A DNA stretch of 5,164 bases from NCBI GenBank assembly GCA_903916775.1, contig CAIWXY010000145.1:1-5164 (forward strand), written 5' to 3'. Positions 1 through 5,164 of this stretch are shown here, in pieces. The translations under genes were made by a program, and so were the position numbers. The first letter of the stretch is position 1, and each line of letters begins with the position of its first letter. The notes under the pieces are model-generated. The model had not been told where the DNA came from and did not search any database. It was given only the letters and a program-made list of their open reading frames with translations. Source of the stretch: an uncultured Actinomycetes bacterium (lineage in GTDB: Bacteria; Actinomycetota; Actinomycetes; Nanopelagicales; Nanopelagicaceae).

Positions 1-268
1 TCAAAATACCTTGGCCGACTGATGCGCATGCTTGTTGAGATGCTAGATCTTTAGGACGCGCAGTGAGTCCTAGAACAGAGAAGCTCGCAGCAATAGCACC
101 AGAGGAGACCAAGACAACTTCTTTTCTCTGCTCGCGCAATTGAGCAATAACGTCGACAAGAGCTTGGAGTGCTTGCAGATTAAGACTTTCGCCAGCACTT
201 CCGGTCAGGGTGGATGAACCAACCTTGATAACTACGCGTTTAGAAGCAGTAATCGCAGAACGGCTCAT
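1..268 (-). CDS. proB: Glutamate 5-kinase, N-terminal part (cut by window edge)
   Basis: ProB phosphorylates L-glutamate with ATP to gamma-glutamyl phosphate, the first and feedback-controlled step of proline synthesis in the cytoplasm. Only 89 codons plus one base are present because the gene runs off the left edge. The translation shows the amino acid kinase start: RVVIKVGSS at residues 11-19 (phosphate-binding loop region), VVLVSSGAIAA at 51-61 and SQQACASVGQG at 77-87, all typical of actinobacterial ProB. The ATG at 266-268 shares its A with the last base of the obgE stop (TAATG), and GAAGG six bases upstream (275-279) can serve as ribosome binding site, so proB is probably translationally coupled to obgE. 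The usual SGAIAAG motif reads SGAIAAS here: Ser62 replaces a commonly conserved glycine. The C-terminal half, including any PUA domain, lies outside the window. The identification is firm; completeness cannot be judged. Confidence 0.93.
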   Translation of the reverse strand, partial: MSRSAITASKRVVIKVGSSTLTGSAGESLNLQALQALVDVIAQLREQRKEVVLVSSGAIAASFSVLGLTARPKDLASQQACASVGQGIL

Positions 269-1737
269 TATTCGCCTTCAACCCTCGGATCTTTAGGATT
301 GGGGACGGCGTACTCCCATTGACGCGAAATCTCATCTTCGCTGAGCTCATCAACGTCATCTTCCATAAAGCGACCAGCCCATGGAGATTCAATGCGTCGA
401 TCTCCACCACGTGGGCCAGCAAGGAGCTCGGCACCAGCTTCAATCGAAGGCTCCCAGTCGAAGATAACTGCAGCATCGCCCAAACCAATTCGAACTTCCG
501 AGCCAGGCTTTGCACCCTGCTTGAAGAGTTCTTTCTCTACGCCGAGTGCTGCAAGGCGATCAGCCAAGTAGCCAACAGCTTCGGTATTGCCAAAGTCGGT
601 TTGGCGAACAAAGCGCTCTGGCTTTTCACCGGTAATCGTGAATGAGCGATCCTCGTTTGCAACAACTTTAAATCCATTGTCATTAACAGCAACTGGTCGC
701 AAGACAATACGTGTCTTAACTTCCTTGGCCTTCTGTCGACGCTCTTCTTGAATAATGCGCGCCATTGCATACGTAAGTTCTTGCAGACCCATATGTGCAG
801 CAGCAGAAACTTGGAAGACTTCATATCCGCGCGCTTCAAAAATTGGCTGGACCATATCGGCCATAGCTTTTCCATCAGGTAGATCGATCTTGTTCAGCGC
901 AATGATGCGAGGGCGCTCAGAGAGTCCACCATAATGCGAAAGCTCTTCTTCAATAATGTCGAAATCTTTTACAGGATCTCGATCGGTCTCAAGTGTTCCG
1001 CAATCAAGTACGTGCACAAGAGCTGCGCAGCGTTCTACGTGGCGCAGGAATTCAAGACCAAGACCTTTGCCTTCGGATGCACCAGGAATCAGTCCTGGAA
1101 CATCAGCAACCGTGAAGCGAGTGTCTCCTGCTTGGACGACGCCGAGGTTCGGTGCAAGAGTCGTAAATGGGTAGTCAGCGATCTTTGGTCGCGCAGCTGA
1201 AATCGATGCAATGAGAGAAGACTTGCCTGCGCTTGGGAAACCAATGAGGCCAATGTCAGCAACCGATTTGAGTTCGAGAATAAGTGTGCGCTCTTCACCG
1301 CTCTCGCCTTTAAGGGCAAAGCCAGGTGCACGGCGTTTGCGAGAAGCTAGCGCTGCGTTTCCAAGGCCACCTCGGCCTCCTTGTGCTGCAATAAAGCGTG
1401 TTCCTGCTCCGATCAAATCGGCAAGAACATTTCCGTAATAATCTTTAACGACTGTTCCATTAGGAACAGCGAGCACGAGGTCAGCACCTTCGCCACCGTT
1501 GCAATAATCGCCATAGCCTGGACGGCCATTAGTCGCACGGCGATGTGGTGAGTGGTGAAAATCAAGAAGCGTGGTGACGCCGTCATCAACGACAAGGATG
1601 ATGTCTCCGCCACGTCCGCCGTTGCCGCCATCTGGACCGCCGAGTGGAACAAACTTTTCGCGGTGAATAGATACACAGCCATCGCCACCGCTACCAGCGG
1701 AGGCATGAAGAGTTACACGATCAACGAATGTTGCCAT
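268..1737 (-). CDS. obgE: Obg/CgtA family ribosome-assembly GTPase
   Basis: Obg is a cytoplasmic GTPase that binds the 50S subunit late in assembly and is linked to (p)ppGpp signalling and growth control. The 489-residue product has the glycine-rich Obg fold at about 1-158 (Gly clusters near 15-44 and 119-126), then the G domain: P-loop GFPSAGKSS 166-174, switch I IADYPFTTLAPNLG 186-199, DVPG 212-215, NKID 282-285 and SA at 311-312. An OCT domain follows at about 341-430 (GEKPERFVRQTDF, then EAVGYLADRL), ending in FDWEP. The last 60 residues are a charged tail with an acidic stretch (MEDDVDELSEDE), as in high-GC Gram-positive Obg proteins, which are longer than the 390-residue E. coli form. 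All GTP-binding motifs are intact. The ATG at 1735-1737 has an AAGGGGAG ribosome binding site at 1742-1749, four bases away. The gene is separated from rpmA by a strong terminator and overlaps proB by one base. The family call is very secure. Confidence 0.98.
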   Translation of the reverse strand: MATFVDRVTLHASAGSGGDGCVSIHREKFVPLGGPDGGNGGRGGDIILVVDDGVTTLLDFHHSPHRRATNGRPGYGDYCNGGEGADLVLAVPNGTVVKDYYGNVLADLIGAGTRFIAAQGGRGGLGNAALASRKRRAPGFALKGESGEERTLILELKSVADIGLIGFPSAGKSSLIASISAARPKIADYPFTTLAPNLGVVQAGDTRFTVADVPGLIPGASEGKGLGLEFLRHVERCAALVHVLDCGTLETDRDPVKDFDIIEEELSHYGGLSERPRIIALNKIDLPDGKAMADMVQPIFEARGYEVFQVSAAAHMGLQELTYAMARIIQEERRQKAKEVKTRIVLRPVAVNDNGFKVVANEDRSFTITGEKPERFVRQTDFGNTEAVGYLADRLAALGVEKELFKQGAKPGSEVRIGLGDAAVIFDWEPSIEAGAELLAGPRGGDRRIESPWAGRFMEDDVDELSEDEISRQWEYAVPNPKDPRVEGE

Positions 1738-1844
1738 TTCACTCCCCTTTCAATCTTTAGGCCTTCTCTATGTATCTTTATTTTTCACTGAATAAAAAAG
1801 CGGGCCCGCAGTACGCGGACCCGCCTGAAGTTAATTCCGCTTAT
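1738..1844 (-). other. rpmA-obgE intergenic region
   Basis: This 107-bp gap holds the terminator hairpin and then about 56 bases of A/T-rich leader up to the obgE start. The only clear signal in that leader is the Shine-Dalgarno sequence AAGGGGAG at 1742-1749. I looked for a -10 of the TANNNT type with a paired -35 on the minus strand and found none that fits well; AT-rich near-matches such as TACATA (around 1769-1774) lack the final T. Either the obgE promoter is weak or non-canonical, or obgE depends partly on read-through of the terminator. Confidence 0.6.
1794..1824 (-). terminator. Intrinsic terminator after rpmA
   Basis: Read on the minus strand, a 10-bp GC-rich stem (arms at 1815-1824 and 1800-1809, with one G-U pair) closes a five-base loop at 1810-1814. 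It is followed directly by six T residues (1799-1794), then ATT. It begins 20 bases after the rpmA stop. On the plus strand the stem is not followed by a T tract, so it works in one direction. It should end most rne-rplU-rpmA transcripts before obgE. Confidence 0.93.
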
Positions 1845-2111
1845 TTAGGCGACAGTAGCGACAACCGGAACAATGTTGACAACCTTGCGACCACGAGCGC
1901 GACCGAATTCAACGGCTCCAGCTGATAGTGCGAATAGTGTGTCGTCCTTACCGATTCCTACATTCTTACCTGGGTGGAAAACTGTTCCGCGTTGGCGAAC
2001 AAGAATTTCACCGCTCTTTACTACCTGACCACCAAAGCGCTTAATACCGAGGTACTGAGCATTGGAGTCGCGACCATTTCGAGTCGAGGAGACGCCCTTT
2101 TTACTTGCCAT
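1845..2111 (-). CDS. rpmA: 50S ribosomal protein bL27
   Basis: bL27 is a bacterial large-subunit protein whose flexible N-terminus reaches toward the peptidyl transferase centre and helps position tRNA ends. The 88-residue product begins MASKKGVSSTRNGRDS and continues with the family signature region (KRFGGQVVKSGEILVRQRGT at 24-43, then FHPGKNVGIGKDDTLFAL). The length is normal. The mature basic N-terminus follows the initiator Met directly, so there is no Firmicutes-type N-terminal extension needing cleavage. The ATG at 2109-2111 is preceded at seven bases by a perfect AGGAGG (2119-2124). The gap to rplU is only 11 bases, and the rplU stop TAG (2123-2125) overlaps this Shine-Dalgarno sequence, pointing to coupled, near-equimolar translation of the two ribosomal proteins. 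The stop TAA is followed by the strong terminator. Confidence 0.98.
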   Translation of the reverse strand: MASKKGVSSTRNGRDSNAQYLGIKRFGGQVVKSGEILVRQRGTVFHPGKNVGIGKDDTLFALSAGAVEFGRARGRKVVNIVPVVATVA

Positions 2112-2122
2112 TTACTTGCCTC

Positions 2123-2431
2123 CTACTTTGCAATCGCGGTGATCTTCACGCGCGTAAGTTGGGAACGGAAACCTGAACGACGGCGGTAGCCAGTCTTATT
2201 CTTGTAACGAAGGATGTCGATCTTTGGACCCTTTGTCTCTTCTAGGATCTCACCGGTGACCTTTGTTGCAGCCAATGTCTTCGCATCAGTTGTGACTGTT
2301 GCGCCATCAACGAGAAGAAGAGCAGGGAAATTTACAGATGCGCCAACCTTTGCGTTGATGCGATCAACTGTAATCGTGTCGCCAACAGCAACCTTTTCCT
2401 GACGGCCGCCAGCTTTAACAATCGCGTACAC
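2123..2431 (-). CDS. rplU: 50S ribosomal protein bL21
   Basis: bL21 binds 23S rRNA in the large subunit. With the GTG at 2429-2431 as start the product has 102 residues, beginning (M)YAIVKAGGRQEKV, which matches the usual bL21 N-terminus and its length of about 103. The C-terminal half has the expected basic RNA-binding stretch (KIDILRYKNKTGYRRRSGFRSQLTRVKI). The reading frame stays open to a TTG at 2450-2452, but using it would add seven residues absent from the family and would place the Shine-Dalgarno sequence AAGGGAG (2437-2443, five bases before the GTG) inside the gene, so GTG is preferred. The stop is TAG, which merges into the rpmA ribosome binding site. A likely promoter lies upstream at 2515-2544, while co-transcription from rne is also possible because no terminator separates them. 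Confidence 0.97.
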   Translation of the reverse strand: MYAIVKAGGRQEKVAVGDTITVDRINAKVGASVNFPALLLVDGATVTTDAKTLAATKVTGEILEETKGPKIDILRYKNKTGYRRRSGFRSQLTRVKITAIAK

Positions 2432-2436
2432 GGTAA

Positions 2437-2443
2437 CTCCCTT
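2437..2443 (-). promoter_or_regulatory. rplU ribosome binding site (decides GTG start)
   Basis: AAGGGAG on the minus strand sits five bases before the GTG at 2429-2431. It supports that GTG as the true start over the upstream in-frame TTG at 2450-2452. Confidence 0.85.
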
Positions 2444-2514
2444 TTTTATCAATCTAGTAAAGCTAGAAAGAACTTCTTGAACGGATGGATCGGGCCTTTT
2501 ATGGCCAGAGGGTA

Positions 2515-2544
2515 AGGGTACGGATGAGCGGCCCCTTAGGTCAA
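2515..2544 (-). promoter_or_regulatory. Candidate promoter for rplU-rpmA
   Basis: On the minus strand TTGACC (2539-2544) is followed after 18 bases by TACCCT (2515-2520), which fits a sigma-70/SigA-type promoter with the TANNNT -10 common in Actinobacteria. It starts eight bases after the rne stop codon and would give a leader of roughly 75 bases before the rplU GTG. An internal promoter here would let the ribosomal protein genes be expressed far above rne. This rests on pattern matching only. Confidence 0.45.
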
Positions 2545-2551
2545 ACTGGGA

Positions 2552-4909
2552 TTAAGAAGGGCTTATGACCCCACTACTTACCGCCCGGCGGCGCTTCCTA
2601 GGGGCTGGCGAGCCTGCGGAAGCTGATTCATACACCTGCGGGGCCTCGGGAGCGACAACTTCTGCCACCTCCGCAACACGTTCATCAGCCTCATCAGTCT
2701 CAGTGGCCTCAGTGGCCTCAGTGGAGATGTCGTCGTCGTAGTTCGTCGATGGGACATAGCGCTGGTCCATATCCTTATCGAGAGCGACCTTACGGACAGG
2801 CTCTGAATGGATGTGGATTCCACGACCACCGCATGATTCGCAGGTGGTTGAGAAAGCTTCGATCAGTCCTTGACCGACACGCTTACGCGTCATCTGAACA
2901 AGTCCGAGAGAGGTAACTTCGGCAACCTGATGCTTGGTGCGATCGCGTCCAAGACACTCAACTAAGCGACGAAGAACTTGATCGCGGTTTGATTCCAGGG
3001 CCATATCGATGAAGTCGATAACAATAATTCCGCCCATATCGCGAAGACGCAATTGGCGGGCAATCTCTTCGGCTGCTTCGAGGTTGTTCTTGGTAACGGT
3101 CTCCTCAAGGTTGCCGCCCTTACCAATGAACTTACCTGTATTCACGTCGATAACGATCATCGCTTCGGTGCGATCGATAACGAGTGATCCACCAGAAGGT
3201 AGGTACACCTTGCGATCAAAGGCCTTAGCTAGCTGCTCTTCAATGCGATGCTCGACAAACATGTCACGCACGCCAGTCCACTTTTCAATCTTCGCAGTGA
3301 GCTCTGGTGCAATATGCCCGAGGTAATTATTGATGTCATCCCATGCTTGATCGCCCTGAACAACGAGGCGACGGAAATCTTCGTTGAAGATATCGCGGAT
3401 AACGCGAACTGTGAGATCAGGTTCGCTGTAAAGAAGTGATGGCGCAGATGTTGAAGGGTTTTCTGCCTTCTCTTGGATATCTTCCCAATGCGCTTTGAGA
3501 CGCAGTACATCGCGCTCTAGCTCTTCTTCGCTCGCACCTTCTGATGCTGTGCGAACAATGACACCAGCTTCTTCAGGAATGAGGTTTTTCAAAATTGATT
3601 TCAAGCGGCTGCGCTCTTGATCTGGAAGTCGGCGGCTAATACCGCTCATGGCTCCACCTGGAACATAAACAAGATAGCGACCAGGAAGCGAGATCTGACT
3701 TGTTAGGCGCGCACCCTTTTGACCGATTGGATCTTTAGTTACTTGAACAAGGACAGATTGTCCTGTCTTGAGTACATTCTCGATCTTTCGGCTAGAACCT
3801 TCAGCGATGCCTGCAGCATCCCAGTTCACTTCACCCGCATAAAGAACTGCGTTACGTCCCTTGCCGATGTCTACGAATGCAGCTTCCATTGATGGAAGTA
3901 CATTCTGAACACGACCCAGATAAACGTTGCCCACATAGGAAATATTGCTGTTTCGATTGACGTAGTGCTCAACCATGATCTTGTCTTCAAGCACTGCAAT
4001 CTGAGTCCGATCGCCAGTCTGGCGAACCAACATCTCACGATCTACCGATTCACGTCGAGCAAGAAATTCTGATTCGGTAATGATTGTTCCGCGGCGACGA
4101 GTGAAATCACGATTGCGGTCGTTACGGTCCCCACGATCATTGCGGTCACGTCGATCATTGCGGTTGCGGTTATTGCGAGTACCGCGATCATTGCGGTCTC
4201 CGCGATCGTTACGAGAAGATTCATCGCGAGTACGAGGTTCGCGAACTTTGACGACAACCGCTACGCCATCTTCATCAACGCTCTCACCTGGAGTTACGCC
4301 TTCACCGCGTGCGCGGCGACGACGACGTCGACGATGTGTTGTGCCGTCTTCGTTTACTTCACCGTCTTCATCAAAGACTGCGCCCGGATCGAGCTCTTCG
4401 CCATCTTCGCTGAGAGTTCCTTCAAAATTATCATCGTTAGACGCACCTTCGTTGCTACCTGGGCGACGACGTCCACGTCCACCACGGCGGCGACGACGAC
4501 GCTGTGCTTGGCTCTCTGTTTCCGATGATGAGCCTTCATCACTTGCAGCACTTTGAGCTGATTCGTCTGCAGACTTATCCGAGCTTTCAATTTTTTCATC
4601 GCTCGTTCTAGCGGCTGGTTTTGCTGCACTCTTCTTGGCCGCGGTCTTCTTCGCTGGAGCGCTCGTAGTTGGCGCTTCTTGGAATAGCGGTACTGGAACT
4701 GGTGCTACAGCCTTCTTCGCGCGTACCGGTGCATCTTCTGTTGTTGGAACAGGTGCGACCGCCTTCTTGGCTGCGCGCTTAGCAACTGGCTTGCTCTCGG
4801 TAGGTTCTACGACTTGAGCCTGCTCAACGACTTCTTGAGTTGGGGCAGAGTCTTTCTTTGCAGCAGATTTCGCTGGGCGCTTACGCGCTTTTTTTGGCTC
4901 GGGGGCCAT
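2552..4909 (-). CDS. rne: Ribonuclease E/G family endoribonuclease
   Basis: RNase E/G cuts single-stranded AU-rich RNA and drives mRNA decay and rRNA/tRNA maturation. The 785-residue protein has three parts. Residues 1-275 are a disordered extension: Lys/Ala/Pro-rich, then acidic Ser-rich (103-135), Arg tracts at 137-149 and 193-199, and NDR/DRG repeats at 233-268. The catalytic core starts near 290, with an S1 domain around 322-405, the 5'-end sensor GVIVRTA (Arg453, Thr454, matching E. coli R169/T170), and DNase I-like motifs VIDVN (Asp588, Asn590) and DFIDM (Asp635), matching D303, N305 and D346. The zinc-link is CESC, Cys690 and Cys693. Only about 90 residues follow, acidic then ending PRKRRRAVSSGVISPS, so the E. 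coli-type small domain is not seen. The ATG at 4907-4909 has AGAGGA (4918-4923) eight bases upstream and an in-frame TAA two codons upstream, so the start is secure. Actinobacterial RNase E proteins share this centrally placed core. Confidence 0.97.
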   Translation of the reverse strand: MAPEPKKARKRPAKSAAKKDSAPTQEVVEQAQVVEPTESKPVAKRAAKKAVAPVPTTEDAPVRAKKAVAPVPVPLFQEAPTTSAPAKKTAAKKSAAKPAARTSDEKIESSDKSADESAQSAASDEGSSSETESQAQRRRRRRGGRGRRRPGSNEGASNDDNFEGTLSEDGEELDPGAVFDEDGEVNEDGTTHRRRRRRRARGEGVTPGESVDEDGVAVVVKVREPRTRDESSRNDRGDRNDRGTRNNRNRNDRRDRNDRGDRNDRNRDFTRRRGTIITESEFLARRESVDREMLVRQTGDRTQIAVLEDKIMVEHYVNRNSNISYVGNVYLGRVQNVLPSMEAAFVDIGKGRNAVLYAGEVNWDAAGIAEGSSRKIENVLKTGQSVLVQVTKDPIGQKGARLTSQISLPGRYLVYVPGGAMSGISRRLPDQERSRLKSILKNLIPEEAGVIVRTASEGASEEELERDVLRLKAHWEDIQEKAENPSTSAPSLLYSEPDLTVRVIRDIFNEDFRRLVVQGDQAWDDINNYLGHIAPELTAKIEKWTGVRDMFVEHRIEEQLAKAFDRKVYLPSGGSLVIDRTEAMIVIDVNTGKFIGKGGNLEETVTKNNLEAAEEIARQLRLRDMGGIIVIDFIDMALESNRDQVLRRLVECLGRDRTKHQVAEVTSLGLVQMTRKRVGQGLIEAFSTTCESCGGRGIHIHSEPVRKVALDKDMDQRYVPSTNYDDDISTEATEATETDEADERVAEVAEVVAPEAPQVYESASAGSPAPRKRRRAVSSGVISPS
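2701..2724 (-). repeat. Short 9-bp tandem repeat in the rne 3' end
   Basis: On the plus strand CAGTGGCCT occurs twice in tandem, followed by a partial third copy. It encodes the (E/T)-A-T repeats around residues 730-737 in the acidic C-terminal tail of RNase E. The unit is a multiple of three, so copy-number changes would keep the frame. Confidence 0.8.
4106..4219 (-). repeat. Degenerate repeat encoding the NDR/DRG tract of RNase E
   Basis: This stretch encodes residues 231-268 of RNase E, made almost only of Asn, Asp, Arg and Gly. NDR occurs five times (234, 240, 251, 257, 263). At DNA level the 13-mer CGATCATTGCGGT occurs three times without change on the plus strand (starting at 4134, 4152 and 4185), with diverged copies between and around them. 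This suggests growth by in-frame duplication or slippage. The tract is strongly basic overall and likely unstructured, consistent with RNA binding. Confidence 0.85.
4694..4771 (-). repeat. Internal duplication AKKAVAPVP in the RNase E N-terminus
   Basis: The nine-residue segment AKKAVAPVP occurs at residues 47-55 (DNA 4745-4771) and again at 64-72 (DNA 4694-4720). The two 27-base copies match at 23 positions. They are separated by 24 bases. The simplest reading is an in-frame duplication within the disordered extension. Confidence 0.8.
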
Positions 4910-5164
4910 AACTTAAATCCTCTTCTAACAAAACCATAAGGCCTACATGGGCCTTGTGATGGGCTTCGGTTGAAGCCATTTCCTAAAATCTTTGGTTACT
5001 CAAACTTCTTGGTACTTCATCCGATTTCGCGGCGGGCTAACCACGTGTGAGGCGGTGTCGCGCAGAGATCGTGCACTCAAAGTATTGCAGATGGGGTGTC
5101 AATAACCAATTTAGGCGCGGTTGGTGCTGCTATCTCGAGCGTAAATGGACGTTCTGCAGCAGCA
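4910..5164. other. rne upstream region; no gene identified
   Basis: These 255 bases hold the rne ribosome binding site (AGAGGA, 4918-4923), the twin hairpins and about 190 further bases. On the minus strand a consensus-like TTGACA occurs at 5098-5103, but no TANNNT lies at the proper 16-19 base spacing; TACTTT at 5080-5085 is only 12 bases away, so no promoter is claimed. At the right edge a minus-strand frame is open from 5163 to a TGA at 5077-5079 (ending LVIDTPSAIL). A plus-strand frame with a possible GTG at 5096-5098 (beginning SITNLGAVGAA after the initiator) runs off the edge. Either could be the end or start of a neighbouring gene. Neither is long enough to identify, and neither shows a convincing ribosome binding site or family motif. 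Confidence 0.4.
4938..4977 (-). promoter_or_regulatory. Twin hairpins in the rne leader
   Basis: On the minus strand two perfect six-base-pair hairpins lie in a row. The first has arms at 4972-4977 and 4962-4967 (GGCTTC/GAAGCC) with a four-base loop; it can be extended to eight pairs with one bulged C. The second has arms at 4950-4955 and 4938-4943 (AAGGCC/GGCCTT) with a six-base loop. The second ends 14 bases before the rne Shine-Dalgarno sequence and is followed by a moderately T-rich stretch. They may be leader structures for control or stability of rne mRNA, or the remains of a weak terminator of an upstream gene. RNase E is known in enterobacteria to autoregulate through its 5' leader; extending that here is inference. 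Confidence 0.5.

Larger units (their letters stand above)
2432..2551 (-). other. rne-rplU intergenic region and rplU leader
   Basis: This 120-bp gap has no terminator for rne. Besides the candidate promoter it contains, on the minus strand, a short GGCC/GGCC hairpin with a six-base loop (2493-2506) and a five-base-pair TCTAG/CTAGA hairpin with a five-base loop (2453-2467) just before the Shine-Dalgarno sequence. Both stems are short. They could be part of a ribosomal-protein leader, but no known leader motif was recognised. Confidence 0.4.

Noticed and set aside
319..645. 108-codon plus-strand open frame opposite obgE
   Set aside because: It lies fully inside the conserved Obg OCT domain and tail coding sequence, with no ribosome binding site and no recognisable protein.
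2450..2452. TTG as start of rplU (109 residues)
   Set aside because: It would add seven residues not found in bL21 and places the Shine-Dalgarno sequence inside the gene; the GTG at 2429-2431 fits the family N-terminus.
2514..2539. Inverted repeat TAAGGG/CCCTTA after rne as a terminator
   Set aside because: The stem is only six pairs with a 14-base loop and no T tract follows, so it is not a convincing terminator.
4106..4219. CRISPR-like or regulatory repeat array
   Set aside because: The repeats are irregular in spacing, lie in frame within rne and encode the NDR/DRG tract, so they are coding repeats.
4080..4556. 158-codon plus-strand open frame rich in Arg and Ser opposite rne
   Set aside because: It mirrors the Arg tracts and NDR repeats of rne; its composition is that of the antisense of repeat DNA and it has no family motif. 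The rne frame is clearly the real one.
4882..4979. Leader ORF starting at ATG 4977-4979 and running over the rne start
   Set aside because: Its only ribosome-binding-like sequence (AGGAA) abuts the ATG, and the frame includes the twin hairpins; there is no support for translation.
5080..5103. TTGACA with TACTTT as an rne promoter
   Set aside because: The spacing is 12 bases, too short for a sigma-70-type promoter, and no TANNNT hexamer occurs at 16-19 bases.

Overview
The window is a housekeeping segment of a bacterial chromosome. Every recognisable gene lies on the minus strand, so transcription runs from high to low coordinates: rne (RNase E/G), rplU (bL21), rpmA (bL27), obgE/cgtA (Obg GTPase), then the first 89 codons of proB (glutamate 5-kinase), which is cut by the left edge. 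This order is classic for Actinobacteria. The proteins also look actinobacterial: RNase E has a long disordered Lys/Arg-rich N-terminal extension, Obg has an OCT domain plus an acidic tail, and the bL27 N-terminus has no cleavable extension. Base composition is close to half G+C by eye, low for the phylum. A small-genome aquatic actinobacterium (for example the Nanopelagicales/acI group or a similar freshwater lineage) is a reasonable guess but is not proven here.

Layout from right to left. Positions 4910-5164 hold the rne leader: two neighbouring perfect hairpins lie just upstream of the rne ribosome binding site, and the far right may hold the end of an upstream gene that cannot be identified. 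rne fills 2552-4909. A 120-bp gap (2432-2551) carries a plausible promoter for rplU. rplU starts at a GTG, and its stop codon overlaps the rpmA Shine-Dalgarno sequence. A strong intrinsic terminator follows rpmA, then a short gap leads to obgE. The obgE stop and proB start overlap as TAATG.

Functionally, the cluster links RNA processing (RNase E/G), two large-subunit ribosomal proteins, a GTPase that acts in 50S assembly and the stringent response, and entry into proline synthesis. It probably forms two transcription units, rne-rplU-rpmA (with an internal rplU promoter) and obgE-proB. No obvious promoter precedes obgE, so some read-through of the terminator is possible.

I found no mobile element, CRISPR array, tRNA or rRNA. 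I see no clearly novel system. The points most worth a second look are the structured rne leader, the repeat-rich RNase E extension, the rpmA-obgE terminator and the apparent absence of the RNase E small domain.
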